Assembly (NCBI GenBank): GCA_947165675.1
Contig: CAMVBJ010000002.1
Span: 1-45,569 of the forward strand
Direction of reading: 5' to 3'
DNA: 45,569 nucleotides
Origin: an uncultured Prevotellaceae bacterium
GTDB taxonomy: Bacteria > Bacteroidota > Bacteroidia > Bacteroidales > Muribaculaceae
Below, piece after piece: positions 15,111 through 23,951 of the stretch. Position numbers and translations under genes: made by a program. Position 1 is the first letter of the stretch. Every line of letters begins with the position of its first letter. Under the pieces are notes generated by a model. It had not been told where the DNA came from. It worked only from the letters and a program-made list of their open reading frames with translations, and did not search any database.

Positions 15111-15761
15111 CTAATTATTTGCCTTCACTTCCCGGAATTGGCGCAGGGCATCGAGCTCTTGTTGCAGTCGCTCGACAGTGCTTTTAGCAAGCTCGAGCTC
15201 TTGCTCGATGGTATTGATGCGCACATCCAGTGCATCAAGATGGTATTCCTCAGGGGTGGGCCATGTGGATTGGATATACTTGAATTCACACCATCCCGGT
15301 GCATTGCGGTAGATTTCTTCTGCCCCTGGTGGAACGACAATGATGGTGCCCTCGAGGTGGTAAGGCTCAAACACGTCGGTCAATTCGCCTCCATAGAAGG
15401 GGTGCAGGCCGATGACTGGAGGAACGGTGTCATTGATTTTGATCACGCTGAGTCTGGGACAATCCTTGAAAGCTCCCTTAAGAAAACTGCAACCCTTTTC
15501 AATAGTCACGTCAGTGAGGCTGTACATGCTTCGCAAGGCATCGTGACCAATCTCAGCGATGGGATAATATCGGCCATTATGGTTTATGCCCTCGGGGATG
15601 ACAAGATGTTCGACATTGCGGTCGATGCAACTGTCCAGGGTGACGCATGGAGAATCCCAGTTGCTGTATAGAAACTGTCCCTCTACAAACTGTGCTGAGC
15701 GCTCTTCGCCCCAAAAACCAATAACGGCGAGAATCATCAATGCTATATGGTTGAGTAACAT
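15111..15761 (-). CDS. BspA-type leucine-rich-repeat-like secreted protein with coiled-coil tail
   Basis: The 216-residue product has a hydrophobic start (MLLNHIALMILAVIGF), a short BspA/LRR_5-like region (about 45-115: HLVIPEGINHNGRYYPIAEI, ALRSMYSLTDVTIEKG, AFKDCPRLSVIKI) and a C-terminal coiled coil (about 180-215). BspA-like repeats mediate adhesion in oral and gut Bacteroidales. It is the last gene of a three-gene minus-strand unit, 19 bases after the lipoprotein at 15781. The repeat count is low, so the fold call is tentative. Confidence 0.7.
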   Translation of the reverse strand: MLLNHIALMILAVIGFWGEERSAQFVEGQFLYSNWDSPCVTLDSCIDRNVEHLVIPEGINHNGRYYPIAEIGHDALRSMYSLTDVTIEKGCSFLKGAFKDCPRLSVIKINDTVPPVIGLHPFYGGELTDVFEPYHLEGTIIVVPPGAEEIYRNAPGWCEFKYIQSTWPTPEEYHLDALDVRINTIEQELELAKSTVERLQQELDALRQFREVKANN

Positions 15762-15780
15762 GGCCTCTTGGGATTGTTAT

Positions 15781-16506
15781 TTAGTTGGTCTGGCGGTCGC
15801 GGGATTGGTATTGCTCGATGACGGGGTCGATGAGGTCGGCAGGAGTGCGCAGGGTCTCCTGCTGGTCGATGAAGTAGAAACGGCCCTCCTCGTTGATGCC
15901 GTAGTGACTGTCCCACTCCACGCGCCACATCTCGTGGGTGCTGTGGTCCTTGAGAAAGAGGCTGGTGAGCGTCATCACGCGATGCACGGTGAAACGGTCG
16001 GCATCGTCAAACCGCAGCTCGGCATCGGTGGTGTAGTAGCGATTGCCGCCCAGGCGGGGACGTCCCTGGTATTCGCTCGTGTGAAAGTATCCCAGGTCGA
16101 GATAGCACCACGCGTGGATGTCACGGCTCAAGTGCCCCTTGCTGACCTGTGCCATGTTGCCCACATGTGCCACCAGATAGACCTTGAACATGTTGGGATT
16201 CTCGCCGGTGGGAATCTGGTAGGCGGCTATCGTGATTTCGTCATTGAAGGGGCGCATGCCGATGAGGCGGCTGCTGTCGGGCACTTCAAAGCCCGTCTGC
16301 TCGGCGAGCTCATGACATTGGGCAGCGGTGAGAAGCGGGCAGGACGCAGTCGCGGCCGTATCGCGGCTCAAGATGCTGTGACCCAGTCGCAGGGTGTCGG
16401 GCAGGGTAGTGGTTGATGACAGGGCATTCATCTGCTTGGCGGTTGTGGCGCTGTTGCAGCCGATGAGAGACAGCACAGCGGTGATGGAGATGATGAGAAG
16501 TTTCAT
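15781..16506 (-). CDS. Lipoprotein, paralogue of the upstream gene
   Basis: The 241-residue lipoprotein has lipobox LSLIGC with Cys17. Its core shows RPFNDEITIAAYQIP, DADRFTVHRVMTL and HYGINEEGRFYFIDQQ, which align in order with GDITLAAYY, GPDHLTLHRVMGR and TYTIDAKGQFILNGQQ of the gene just upstream. The two therefore look like a tandem duplication, this copy lacking the C-terminal 100 residues. Function is unknown; it is presumably anchored in the outer membrane. Confidence 0.75.
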   Translation of the reverse strand: MKLLIISITAVLSLIGCNSATTAKQMNALSSTTTLPDTLRLGHSILSRDTAATASCPLLTAAQCHELAEQTGFEVPDSSRLIGMRPFNDEITIAAYQIPTGENPNMFKVYLVAHVGNMAQVSKGHLSRDIHAWCYLDLGYFHTSEYQGRPRLGGNRYYTTDAELRFDDADRFTVHRVMTLTSLFLKDHSTHEMWRVEWDSHYGINEEGRFYFIDQQETLRTPADLIDPVIEQYQSRDRQTN

Positions 16507-16512
16507 GCTGTT

Positions 16513-17568
16513 TCAGTTTACGGGTGGTGTGGCCTGATGCGGACTGTCCCAGGAGTTGACGATGGAGGTGAGCCACTGGCGGGCTGCGGGGTCGTCGAGA
16601 CGGGCAATTTCTTGGAGCAGATCAGGGCGTCGCTCCACCGGGAACCTGAAGTAGGGCAGTAGGTGGTTGCCCTGGTCGCGCTTGAGTGCCATCCACCGCA
16701 GGAAACGCTGGGGGTTCATCTGGTAGAGCTGGGTGACATCCCAGGGAAAGGGGTTGTGCTCGTAGTCGGCAGCATAGGTCTCACCGACCTGTGGAGCAAA
16801 TGCGTTCCACACATCCATCACGCCCGGGTCGTGCAGCGAACACACGAGCAGATCCCACGACTTGAAGTCCATGGTGGCGTAGTGATCGACCAGGCCCTGC
16901 TCCTTGACCACTTGCTGGCCATTCAGGATGAATTGCCCCTTGGCGTCGATGGTGTAGGTCTGATCCCAAGCCTGTTGCCACTGGGGTTTGGCCTTGAGGT
17001 CATCCTCGTAGTTCATCAGGCATCGTCCCATCACGCGGTGCAGGGTGAGGTGGTCGGGGCCGTCAAATGTGATGAAACTGTCGAGGATATAGGAATTGTC
17101 GTTCTCGCTGTCGGACAGGTCAACACGCCATATCAGGTGCATCTCGCGGGTGTTGATGGCATCAAGTACATGACCATTGTGGTCATAGGTGACCAGATCG
17201 ACGCAGTATCCCACGCCGTTGCAGGCATAGTAGGCCGCCAGGGTGATGTCGCCGCCCATGTCGCGCACGCCCAGTAGCAGCCAGTTGCTCATCGGGTCGG
17301 GAATGTCACCGCCGACGGGCTTGATGAGTGCCTGGTACTGCCGCTTGTCAAGTTGCATGCCCTTGAGGTCACTGGCCTGCTGTTCGGGGTCGCCACAGTA
17401 GATGTCGGGCATGGTCAGGCTGTCGCCCAGCAGTAAGTCGTCAGTGATCGTGATGTCTAATGAGTCAAGAAACGTAAATTGTCCATCGGGAACCCTATTG
17501 TCGCTTGAACAGGCTGCCAACACTAATGTCAGTAGTAGCGACATCATCGAGATAAATCTGAGATACAT
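16513..17568 (-). CDS. Lipoprotein, longer paralogue
   Basis: The 351-residue lipoprotein has lipobox VLAACS with Cys20. Its N-terminal 230 residues match the pattern of the downstream 241-residue lipoprotein, and the extra C-terminal part (about 245-351) is helical, with WDVTQLYQMNPQRFLRWMAL. It heads the three-gene unit with six bases to the next gene. No enzymatic motif is visible. The upstream promoter is strong and divergent from the DUF3822 promoter. Confidence 0.76.
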   Translation of the reverse strand: MYLRFISMMSLLLTLVLAACSSDNRVPDGQFTFLDSLDITITDDLLLGDSLTMPDIYCGDPEQQASDLKGMQLDKRQYQALIKPVGGDIPDPMSNWLLLGVRDMGGDITLAAYYACNGVGYCVDLVTYDHNGHVLDAINTREMHLIWRVDLSDSENDNSYILDSFITFDGPDHLTLHRVMGRCLMNYEDDLKAKPQWQQAWDQTYTIDAKGQFILNGQQVVKEQGLVDHYATMDFKSWDLLVCSLHDPGVMDVWNAFAPQVGETYAADYEHNPFPWDVTQLYQMNPQRFLRWMALKRDQGNHLLPYFRFPVERRPDLLQEIARLDDPAARQWLTSIVNSWDSPHQATPPVN

Positions 17569-17618
17569 AATTCTGATTTAGGCGATTTTTTTCGGTTAAA
17601 TGTGATGCTGATTGAGTG

Positions 17619-17650
17619 CAAAATTAAGCGATTTGCATTTGATGGACAAG
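17619..17650 (-). promoter_or_regulatory. Promoter for the tandem lipoprotein operon
   Basis: CTTG (17647-17650, minus strand), 20 bases, then TAATTTTG (17619-17626). The start would be near 17612, about 44 bases before the ATG at 17568. Confidence 0.65.
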
Positions 17651-17689
17651 AGTTGCGGGAAAATTTTAGGGCGAATGGGGAGTTTTTTG

Positions 17690-17697
17690 TAATTTTG
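17690..17697 (+). promoter_or_regulatory. -7 box directly before the DUF3822 start
   Basis: TAATTTTG ends four bases before the ATG at 17702, so the expected transcription start falls on or within the first codons. A TTTA at 17665-17668 is the only -33-like element. This suggests leaderless translation. Confidence 0.5.
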
Positions 17698-17701
17698 CAG
17701 A

Positions 17702-18514
17702 ATGATGGACGGTAAAGAGAAGATAAGCATACAGCATCCCGAGGTATGGGAACTGCTTGTGTCAATCGGTGAAGGACGGGTGGACTATGTGTTGTACACC
17801 CCGACGGTGGCTGGCTCTCTCGTGATTGGCGATGTGGCTCGTGCCGATGGTACACTGCCATCGCTCGAGGATGCCATCTATGACACGGGCGAACTGCTGG
17901 ATGAATATAAGCGGGTGAGAGTCATTGTTGATTCCAGTCACTATGTGCTGTTGCCCATTGAGACTCAAGACGATGATTGCCTGGAACTGGTGCGTGCTGC
18001 ATTCCCTGCCGATGACGGCGATGCGGCGGTTTGCGCCTTGCCAGCCAACGGGACTAAAATCGCCTTTCTCATGCCACGTGGTATGCAGGCTTTCCTGGGG
18101 CGCACGTTTAACTATCCCGCGATTTATCACCGCCTGTTTCCGCTGTGTGAACACTTCAAGAGCCTGGATGATGACGGTGGCATCTCCCGCATGTTCCTGA
18201 ACCTGCGAGCCGCCAGCATGGATGTGATCATCTATCGCAAAGGGTGCTTGCAGTGTGTAAACACCTATCCGTTCACTAACATTGATGATGCGACTTACTT
18301 TGCCCTCAACGCCTGGCGCACTCATGGCCTGGACCAGTTGACCGACGAGTTGCAGCTCACTGGCGATGGAGGCCAGCGGGCGTCGATGACCCCCGAGTTG
18401 CGTAAATATGTGAAATATGTGATGCCTGCCGTTTATCCCGCTGCTGCCATGCGGCTGGGACGCAATGCGATGCAGGCTCCACTGGAATTAATCTTGCTTG
18501 CCCTATGCGAATAA
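17702..18514 (+). CDS. DUF3822 family protein
   Basis: The 270-residue protein matches the DUF3822 family, an uncharacterised Bacteroidetes family usually encoded immediately upstream of rsmD. The core contains VIVDSSHYVLLPIE, IYHRLFPLCEHF and MDVIIYRKGCLQCVNTYPF. The last ten bases overlap the rsmD start, indicating coupling. The fold is thought to be actin-like in related proteins, which cannot be confirmed here. Two adjacent ATG codons open the gene. Confidence 0.85.
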   Translation: MMDGKEKISIQHPEVWELLVSIGEGRVDYVLYTPTVAGSLVIGDVARADGTLPSLEDAIYDTGELLDEYKRVRVIVDSSHYVLLPIETQDDDCLELVRAAFPADDGDAAVCALPANGTKIAFLMPRGMQAFLGRTFNYPAIYHRLFPLCEHFKSLDDDGGISRMFLNLRAASMDVIIYRKGCLQCVNTYPFTNIDDATYFALNAWRTHGLDQLTDELQLTGDGGQRASMTPELRKYVKYVMPAVYPAAAMRLGRNAMQAPLELILLALCE

Positions 18515-19056
18515 TCAGTGGTAAATACGGCCGTCGTCGCTTTGATGTGCCCAACAACATCACCGCACGCCCCACGACCGACATGGCGCGGGAGAATCTG
18601 TTTAACGTGTTGGGCAACCTTGTGGATCTGGAGGGCAAGACGGTGCTCGACCTGTTTGCAGGCACAGGGGCGATGAGCTTCGAGTTCCTGTCTCGTGGAT
18701 GTGCCCATGTCATGGCGGTTGAGAAAGCCCGTGTCCAGGCCGAGTTCATCAAGAAGGTGCAGCAGCAGTTGTCAGACCCCAATCTGACGCTCGTTCGTGG
18801 CGATGTGTTTAAGTTCGTGGCATCGTGTCGTCAGTCATTTGACGTCATCTTTGCCGATCCACCCTACGACTTGCCCCGCTTTGGGGAAATTCCCAAACTG
18901 GTGCTTGACTCGCCGCTGGTGCACGATGGTACGCTGTTCATCATGGAGCATCCGCGTGAGCATGATTTCAGCGCCCTGCCGCATTTCTCGCAGCAGCGGG
19001 TGTATGGCAAGGTCAACTTCTCCCTGTTTGAAATCAACAATGATCATACCGAATAA
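18505..19056 (+). CDS. rsmD: 16S rRNA (guanine966-N2)-methyltransferase RsmD
   Basis: The 183-residue protein starts MRIISGKYGRRRFDVPN and carries the SAM-binding LDLFAGTGAMSFE (FAGTG at 51-55) and the catalytic DPPY (118-121) of N2-guanine methyltransferases. It methylates G966 of 16S rRNA during 30S assembly. It overlaps DUF3822 by ten bases and is followed by susC after only five bases, so an rRNA modification gene shares a transcript with a nutrient-uptake pair. Confidence 0.93.
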   Translation: MRIISGKYGRRRFDVPNNITARPTTDMARENLFNVLGNLVDLEGKTVLDLFAGTGAMSFEFLSRGCAHVMAVEKARVQAEFIKKVQQQLSDPNLTLVRGDVFKFVASCRQSFDVIFADPPYDLPRFGEIPKLVLDSPLVHDGTLFIMEHPREHDFSALPHFSQQRVYGKVNFSLFEINNDHTE

Positions 19057-19061
19057 TTGAA

Positions 19062-21764
19062 ATGAAATACAAACACGATTGGCGGCAACTCCTTGCCGTG
19101 GCGATGCTTGCCACGGGGTTGCCCGTTGCGGCGCAACTCATGGCTCCGACCGACACACTGTCGCGCGTGCTGTCGCCGACTGTCATCACTGCCGAACAGA
19201 TGAACCAGAAGCAGGTCACCAACCCTCTGGATGCAATCAATGGACGTGTGGCAGGTGTGACAATCCAGAAGAGCAATAACGGTGCCGCAGCGATGAGCGC
19301 TGTGCGTGTTCGCGGTACCACATCGGTCACGGGCGGCAACGACCCGTTGATTATCATCGACGGTGTGTTCGGTGACCTTAGTACGTTGTCTTCGATTTAT
19401 CCATCTGATATCGAGAGTTTTATCGTACTTAAAGATGCCAGCGAGACGGCGCAGTTCGGCTCGCGTGGTGCCTCGGGTGTGATTGAGGTGGTGACCAAAA
19501 AGGGCGCAACCGATCGTGCGACCGTGACCTATAACGGCAGCATGGGAGTTACCCATGTCGTCCGCAACCTCAAGATGCTGGATGCCACAGGCTATTGCAA
19601 GGCTGTCACCAGCCAGGGCGGCATGCTCATCAACAAGGGATTTGACACCGACTGGCAACGTGCGATTCAGCAGACCGCCTTTCTGCAGGACCATCATATC
19701 GCTTTCATGGGCGGCGGTGACCGTTCGGGTTACCGTGTGTCGTTGGGTTTCATGGACCATGACGGTGTGATTCTTCACGACAAGTTGCGTAACCTGACGA
19801 GCAACATGAATATGTACCAGCGCATGTTCGGCGACCTCCTCTCCATCGAGGTGGGCATGTTCGGCAATGTGCAGAAGGAGCAGACTGCCGTCTATGATGT
19901 CCAAAAGACTTTCTACTCGGCTCAGGCATGGAATCCCACTTTCGGCACCGAGCGCAGCAGTAACGGCGGCTGGGACGGTTTTACTTATGCCAACCAGATC
20001 AATCATCCGTTGGCGCTCATGGACAGCCGCACCCGTGACAAGACCATCCACTTGAGCACCCATGCCAAACTCACCTTCAACTTGACAAAAGACTGGAAGT
20101 TGTCCGTTTTCGGTGCTTACAGCCACAATGAGGTCGAGGTGTCGCAGTTCCTGCCCACGAGCATCTGGAGCGGCGGCAAAGGCTACCGCAGCAGTGCCAA
20201 GACCGAGTCCCTGCTGGGAAACGCCACCATAACATGGGACAAGACTTTAGGCCTGCACCACGTTAATGTGATGGGGCTTGCCGAGATCGAGCGTGATACC
20301 CACACGGGTTTCTATACCACCACAACAGGCTTTTCGAGCAATGACATCGGCATCGATGCCATCCAGGCCGGTGCTCTGACATTGTGGAATGGCACGGGGA
20401 GTTACCGCAACTCGCCCTCACTGGCTTCGTTCATGGGGCGTGTCAATTATGACTACTCCAATCGTTATTCATTGACTGTCGCCGCCCGTTTCGACGGTTC
20501 ATCGAAGTTCTCCAAGGGCAACAAGTGGGGTTTTTTCCCCTCGGTGTCGGCAACGTGGAATTTGGGCAACGAGGCCTTCTTGCATGATGTGAGCTGGCTC
20601 GATAACCTGAAGTGGAACGTCGGCTACGGTCTGGCAGGTAACTTGGGCGGGGTAGACAGTTACATGGCACAGAATGTGCTTACGCCCGCCGGAATCCCTC
20701 CCATGGGCCAGAATCTTCTCGTTACCCTTGACCAGTTGGTCAACGCCAACCCCGACCTCAAGTGGGAGGTCAAGCGCAGTTTCAACACGGGCCTGAGCGC
20801 TGCCTTCCTGGGCAACCGCGTTATTGCTGCCCTCGATTTCTACACGTCCAAGACGACCGACATGCTCTATCTCTATAATGTGGGTGTGCCGCCTTTCAGT
20901 TACAACAAACTGCTGGACAACATCGGCTCGATGCGCAACAGCGGTGTTGAGTTGGCCTTGGGTCTCACGCCGCTCAATACCCGTGACATGGAATTGAACA
21001 TCAATGCCAATGTTGCCTACCAGTACAACAAACTACTCTCGCTGAGCGGTTATTACAAGGACTACTGGCTCGAGGCTCCTGGCGAAGTCGATCTGGTGAA
21101 TTTGAATGGTGCGGGTTTTCACGGGGGCAACAACCACATCGTCTATCAGATAGTGGGTCAACCCTTAGGTGTGTTCTATCTGCCGCATTGCACTGGACTC
21201 AAGAGCGACGGCAATGGAGGCTACGTTTATGACATTGCCGACCTTGACGGCTCGGGCGACATCGACATCGCCAACGGCAAGGACCGCCGCATCTGTGGCC
21301 AGGCGATGCCCAAGGTGTTGCTGGGCAGTAACATCAACTACCGCTTCAAGCAATGGGACGTCACGCTGCAGATCAATGGCGCCTTCGGCCATAAGATCTA
21401 CAACGGCACGGCGCTCACCTATATGAATATGAACTCGTTGCCCGGCTATAATGTCCTGGCTGGCGCTCCTGCACGCAATATCAAGGACCAGACCGCTACC
21501 GACTATTGGCTTGAACGTGGCGACTACATTGACTTCGACTACTTGACCGTGGGTTGGAATGTGCCCCTGGGTGTCAAGGCTCAGCGCGCCATCAGCCGCC
21601 TGCGTCTGTCGTTGACCATTGAAGACTTGTGTACAATCACCGGCTACTCGGGCTTGACGCCCATCATCAACAGTTCATCGGCTGGCGGAACCTTAGGCGT
21701 CGATGACAAGAACGTCTATCCAGTCACCCGTTCCTATTATATGGGAGTAACGATCACCTTCTAA
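19062..21764 (+). CDS. SusC/RagA-type TonB-dependent outer-membrane transporter
   Basis: The 900-residue protein has a signal peptide (about 1-24), a plug domain (about 35-150: NPLDAINGRVAGVTIQK, PLIIIDGVFGD, IESFIVLKDASETAQFGSRG) and a C-terminal beta-barrel ending in YYMGVTITF. The carboxypeptidase-D-like regulatory domain that usually precedes the plug in SusC is missing, and there is no signal-transduction extension. With the adjacent SusD lipoprotein it forms a TonB-driven importer of an unknown oligomer. No glycoside hydrolase gene lies nearby, so it is not a complete polysaccharide-utilisation locus. It starts five bases after rsmD. Confidence 0.92.
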   Translation: MKYKHDWRQLLAVAMLATGLPVAAQLMAPTDTLSRVLSPTVITAEQMNQKQVTNPLDAINGRVAGVTIQKSNNGAAAMSAVRVRGTTSVTGGNDPLIIIDGVFGDLSTLSSIYPSDIESFIVLKDASETAQFGSRGASGVIEVVTKKGATDRATVTYNGSMGVTHVVRNLKMLDATGYCKAVTSQGGMLINKGFDTDWQRAIQQTAFLQDHHIAFMGGGDRSGYRVSLGFMDHDGVILHDKLRNLTSNMNMYQRMFGDLLSIEVGMFGNVQKEQTAVYDVQKTFYSAQAWNPTFGTERSSNGGWDGFTYANQINHPLALMDSRTRDKTIHLSTHAKLTFNLTKDWKLSVFGAYSHNEVEVSQFLPTSIWSGGKGYRSSAKTESLLGNATITWDKTLGLHHVNVMGLAEIERDTHTGFYTTTTGFSSNDIGIDAIQAGALTLWNGTGSYRNSPSLASFMGRVNYDYSNRYSLTVAARFDGSSKFSKGNKWGFFPSVSATWNLGNEAFLHDVSWLDNLKWNVGYGLAGNLGGVDSYMAQNVLTPAGIPPMGQNLLVTLDQLVNANPDLKWEVKRSFNTGLSAAFLGNRVIAALDFYTSKTTDMLYLYNVGVPPFSYNKLLDNIGSMRNSGVELALGLTPLNTRDMELNINANVAYQYNKLLSLSGYYKDYWLEAPGEVDLVNLNGAGFHGGNNHIVYQIVGQPLGVFYLPHCTGLKSDGNGGYVYDIADLDGSGDIDIANGKDRRICGQAMPKVLLGSNINYRFKQWDVTLQINGAFGHKIYNGTALTYMNMNSLPGYNVLAGAPARNIKDQTATDYWLERGDYIDFDYLTVGWNVPLGVKAQRAISRLRLSLTIEDLCTITGYSGLTPIINSSSAGGTLGVDDKNVYPVTRSYYMGVTITF

Positions 21765-21779
21765 AAATCTGTAACTATC

Positions 21780-23420
21780 ATGAAACGATATATAATATAT
21801 AGTCTGTTCTTGATTGCCGCGGCCTGGACGTTGGTGTCTTGCGAAAAGTTCCTGGAGGATGACCCCAGCGACCGCTTGCCCGACTCTGAGGCCTATAACA
21901 CGGTCGCCGACCTACGCAACAACGCCTTGGGTGCGATTTATCTGAATATCGGCGGTAGCGCCCCGTCTCAGGGCCTGCAAGGTACCGCCCGTGGCGTGTG
22001 GGACCTGAATACGTTCTCGACAGATGAGGCGATTATCCCAACGCGTGGAACTGACTGGTATGACGGCGGCATCTGGCAGAACCTTTTCCTGCATCGCTTC
22101 GGTAACGTCGATTTCACGGGCGACACGTGGAATTACCTGTTCAAGGAAGTGCTGGCGTGTAACCGCGCCATTGAGCGAATCGATGCTTTTGCTGCCCTGC
22201 ATCCTGCCGAGAATGTCACCGAACTGCGTGCCGAGGCGCGTGCTTTGCGTGCGATGTTCCTCTTCTACGCGATGGATCTCTATGGCCGTGTGCCCCTGTT
22301 CATGAGTTCGAGCCCAACTGTGCAGGAGATGAAACTGCAAGACCGCTCGGTGGCTTTCAAGCACATCGTGAGCGAGTTGCAGGCCGCCGAAGGCCAACTC
22401 GATGTCGCCCGCAGTCCGGTTCAGGGAGAGTACTACGGTCGCATGACGCGAGATGTGGTCGATTTCCTGCTGGCCAAGGTGTTGCTCAATGCCGAGGTCT
22501 ATGCCGACGATGACTGGACCGACGATCAGCGCCCTGATGCCTCGACGATGATGTGGAGTGTCGAAGGTGAGACAATGAACACCTGGGCCGCCGTGGAGCG
22601 TTACTGTACGTTCGTTTCGGCTTGCGGATACACGCTGGCCGACCAGTTCAAGGATAATTTTGACATCAGCAACGACGAGTGCCCGGAATTGATTTTCACC
22701 ATCCCGATGGACATCAATAATTTCTCCAACCGTTTCACCCAGCAATTCCGCTCGCTGCATTACAACCATGCTGCGGCGTTGGGCCTGAACGGTGAGAATG
22801 GCCCGTGTGCCACCATCGAGGCGATGAAAACCTTCGGCTACGATAAGGGAGTGAATGCCGATGCGCGTCTATTTTGGACGTATTATTATGACAATGTCTT
22901 TCACGACAAGACGGGCAAATTGGTTACCCTTGACGATGGCTCGCCCCTGGTCTATCAGCCGATGGCGGTGAAGTTGGACTTGTCTAATGATCCCTATGAG
23001 AAAACGGCTGGTGCAAGAATGCGTAAATATGAAATCGACTATGCTGCGATGAGCGACGGGCAGTTGCGCCGCAACGACATCGTTTTGTTCCGTTATGCCG
23101 ACGTGTTGCTGATGAAGTGTGAGGCGATGTTGCGAGGCGGCAAGGCAGGCGCTGAAGCCGATGCCTTGCTTAATCAGGTACGTGCCCGAGTCGGAATGGC
23201 ACCCCGCACTGCCACCCTCGACAATGTGCTTGAGGAGCGCATGCTGGAGTTGGCTTGGGAGGGATGGCGTCGCAACGACCTGATCCGTTTTGGCCTGTTC
23301 ACCCGTTCCTATACCGACCGTCCGCAGACCGATGCCGACCGCCACGGCTATACACTGGTGTTCCCCATTCCCGGTGAGACTCTCACCGCCAGCGCCAGCA
23401 GCCAAAATCCAGGCTACTGA
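21780..23420 (+). CDS. SusD/RagB-type nutrient-binding lipoprotein
   Basis: The 546-residue lipoprotein (Cys21 in TLVSC, then EKFLEDDPSDRLPDSEAYNT) has the SusD helical scaffold: NALGAIYLNIGG, a TPR-like ACNRAIERIDAFAAL, AEARALRAMFLFYAMDLYGRVP, and a C-terminal ELAWEGWRRNDLIRFG. It lies 15 bases after the SusC gene and would cap that barrel on the cell surface to capture ligand. Ligand identity cannot be inferred. Confidence 0.93.
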   Translation: MKRYIIYSLFLIAAAWTLVSCEKFLEDDPSDRLPDSEAYNTVADLRNNALGAIYLNIGGSAPSQGLQGTARGVWDLNTFSTDEAIIPTRGTDWYDGGIWQNLFLHRFGNVDFTGDTWNYLFKEVLACNRAIERIDAFAALHPAENVTELRAEARALRAMFLFYAMDLYGRVPLFMSSSPTVQEMKLQDRSVAFKHIVSELQAAEGQLDVARSPVQGEYYGRMTRDVVDFLLAKVLLNAEVYADDDWTDDQRPDASTMMWSVEGETMNTWAAVERYCTFVSACGYTLADQFKDNFDISNDECPELIFTIPMDINNFSNRFTQQFRSLHYNHAAALGLNGENGPCATIEAMKTFGYDKGVNADARLFWTYYYDNVFHDKTGKLVTLDDGSPLVYQPMAVKLDLSNDPYEKTAGARMRKYEIDYAAMSDGQLRRNDIVLFRYADVLLMKCEAMLRGGKAGAEADALLNQVRARVGMAPRTATLDNVLEERMLELAWEGWRRNDLIRFGLFTRSYTDRPQTDADRHGYTLVFPIPGETLTASASSQNPGY

Positions 23421-23456
23421 TTATAAGGAATATCACCTAACACCTAAAGCCTATCA

Positions 23457-23894
23457 ATGAAAGACGAGAGTAAATATATCGCAAGGCTGGAGCAGCACGA
23501 CGTGAAACCCACGGCGTTGCGCATCCTGCTACTGCGGACGATGATGGCCCACGAGGACGCCTTCTCGCTCCAGAGCCTGGAGGACGAGTTGGACACTGTG
23601 GACAAGTCCACCATCTACCGCACCATCACCCTGTTCCTGACTCATCATCTGATCCATGCTATCGACGACGGCACCGGCATGTTCAAGTACGCCGTGTGCA
23701 GCCCTGATTGTCACTGTGGCGAGGATGATGGCACTATCGACCACATGCACGCTCACTTCAATTGTGAGCACTGTGGCAGGACCTTCTGCCTGCAGACGAC
23801 CCACGTCCCGCTTGTCGCACTGCCTGGCAACTTCCAGGTCCATAGCATCAACTACGTCCTCAAGGGCCTCTGCCCCGACTGCACAAAAGTCTAG
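23457..23894 (+). CDS. Fur-family metal-responsive repressor
   Basis: The 145-residue protein has a winged-helix DNA-binding part (about 10-75: VKPTALRILLLRTMMAH, VDKSTIYRTITLFLTHHLIH) and a C-terminal metal-binding and dimer part with HMHAHFNCEHCGRTFCL and CPDC, giving two CxxC pairs typical of structural zinc in Fur/Zur/PerR proteins. It follows susD by 36 bases containing two heptamers of the CCTAAAG type. Which metal or signal it senses is open. The context suggests it may control the SusC/D pair, perhaps in metal-chelate uptake. Confidence 0.88.
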   Translation: MKDESKYIARLEQHDVKPTALRILLLRTMMAHEDAFSLQSLEDELDTVDKSTIYRTITLFLTHHLIHAIDDGTGMFKYAVCSPDCHCGEDDGTIDHMHAHFNCEHCGRTFCLQTTHVPLVALPGNFQVHSINYVLKGLCPDCTKV

Positions 23895-23951
23895 TCAAGG
23901 TCCACCCGTGCCGTGACTCTGTCACGGCAACCGATAAAAGAATAAAGAAAA

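Noticed and set aside
19044-20126. 360-codon open frame on the minus strand opposite susC
   Set aside because: The plus-strand SusC has clear family motifs; this frame is a shadow with no domain of its own.
21912-22769. 285-codon open frame opposite susD
   Set aside because: Low-information sequence with no family signature, antisense to a certain SusD.
19062-23420. Complete polysaccharide-utilisation locus
   Set aside because: No glycoside hydrolase, lyase, sulfatase or hybrid two-component sensor adjoins the SusC/D pair.
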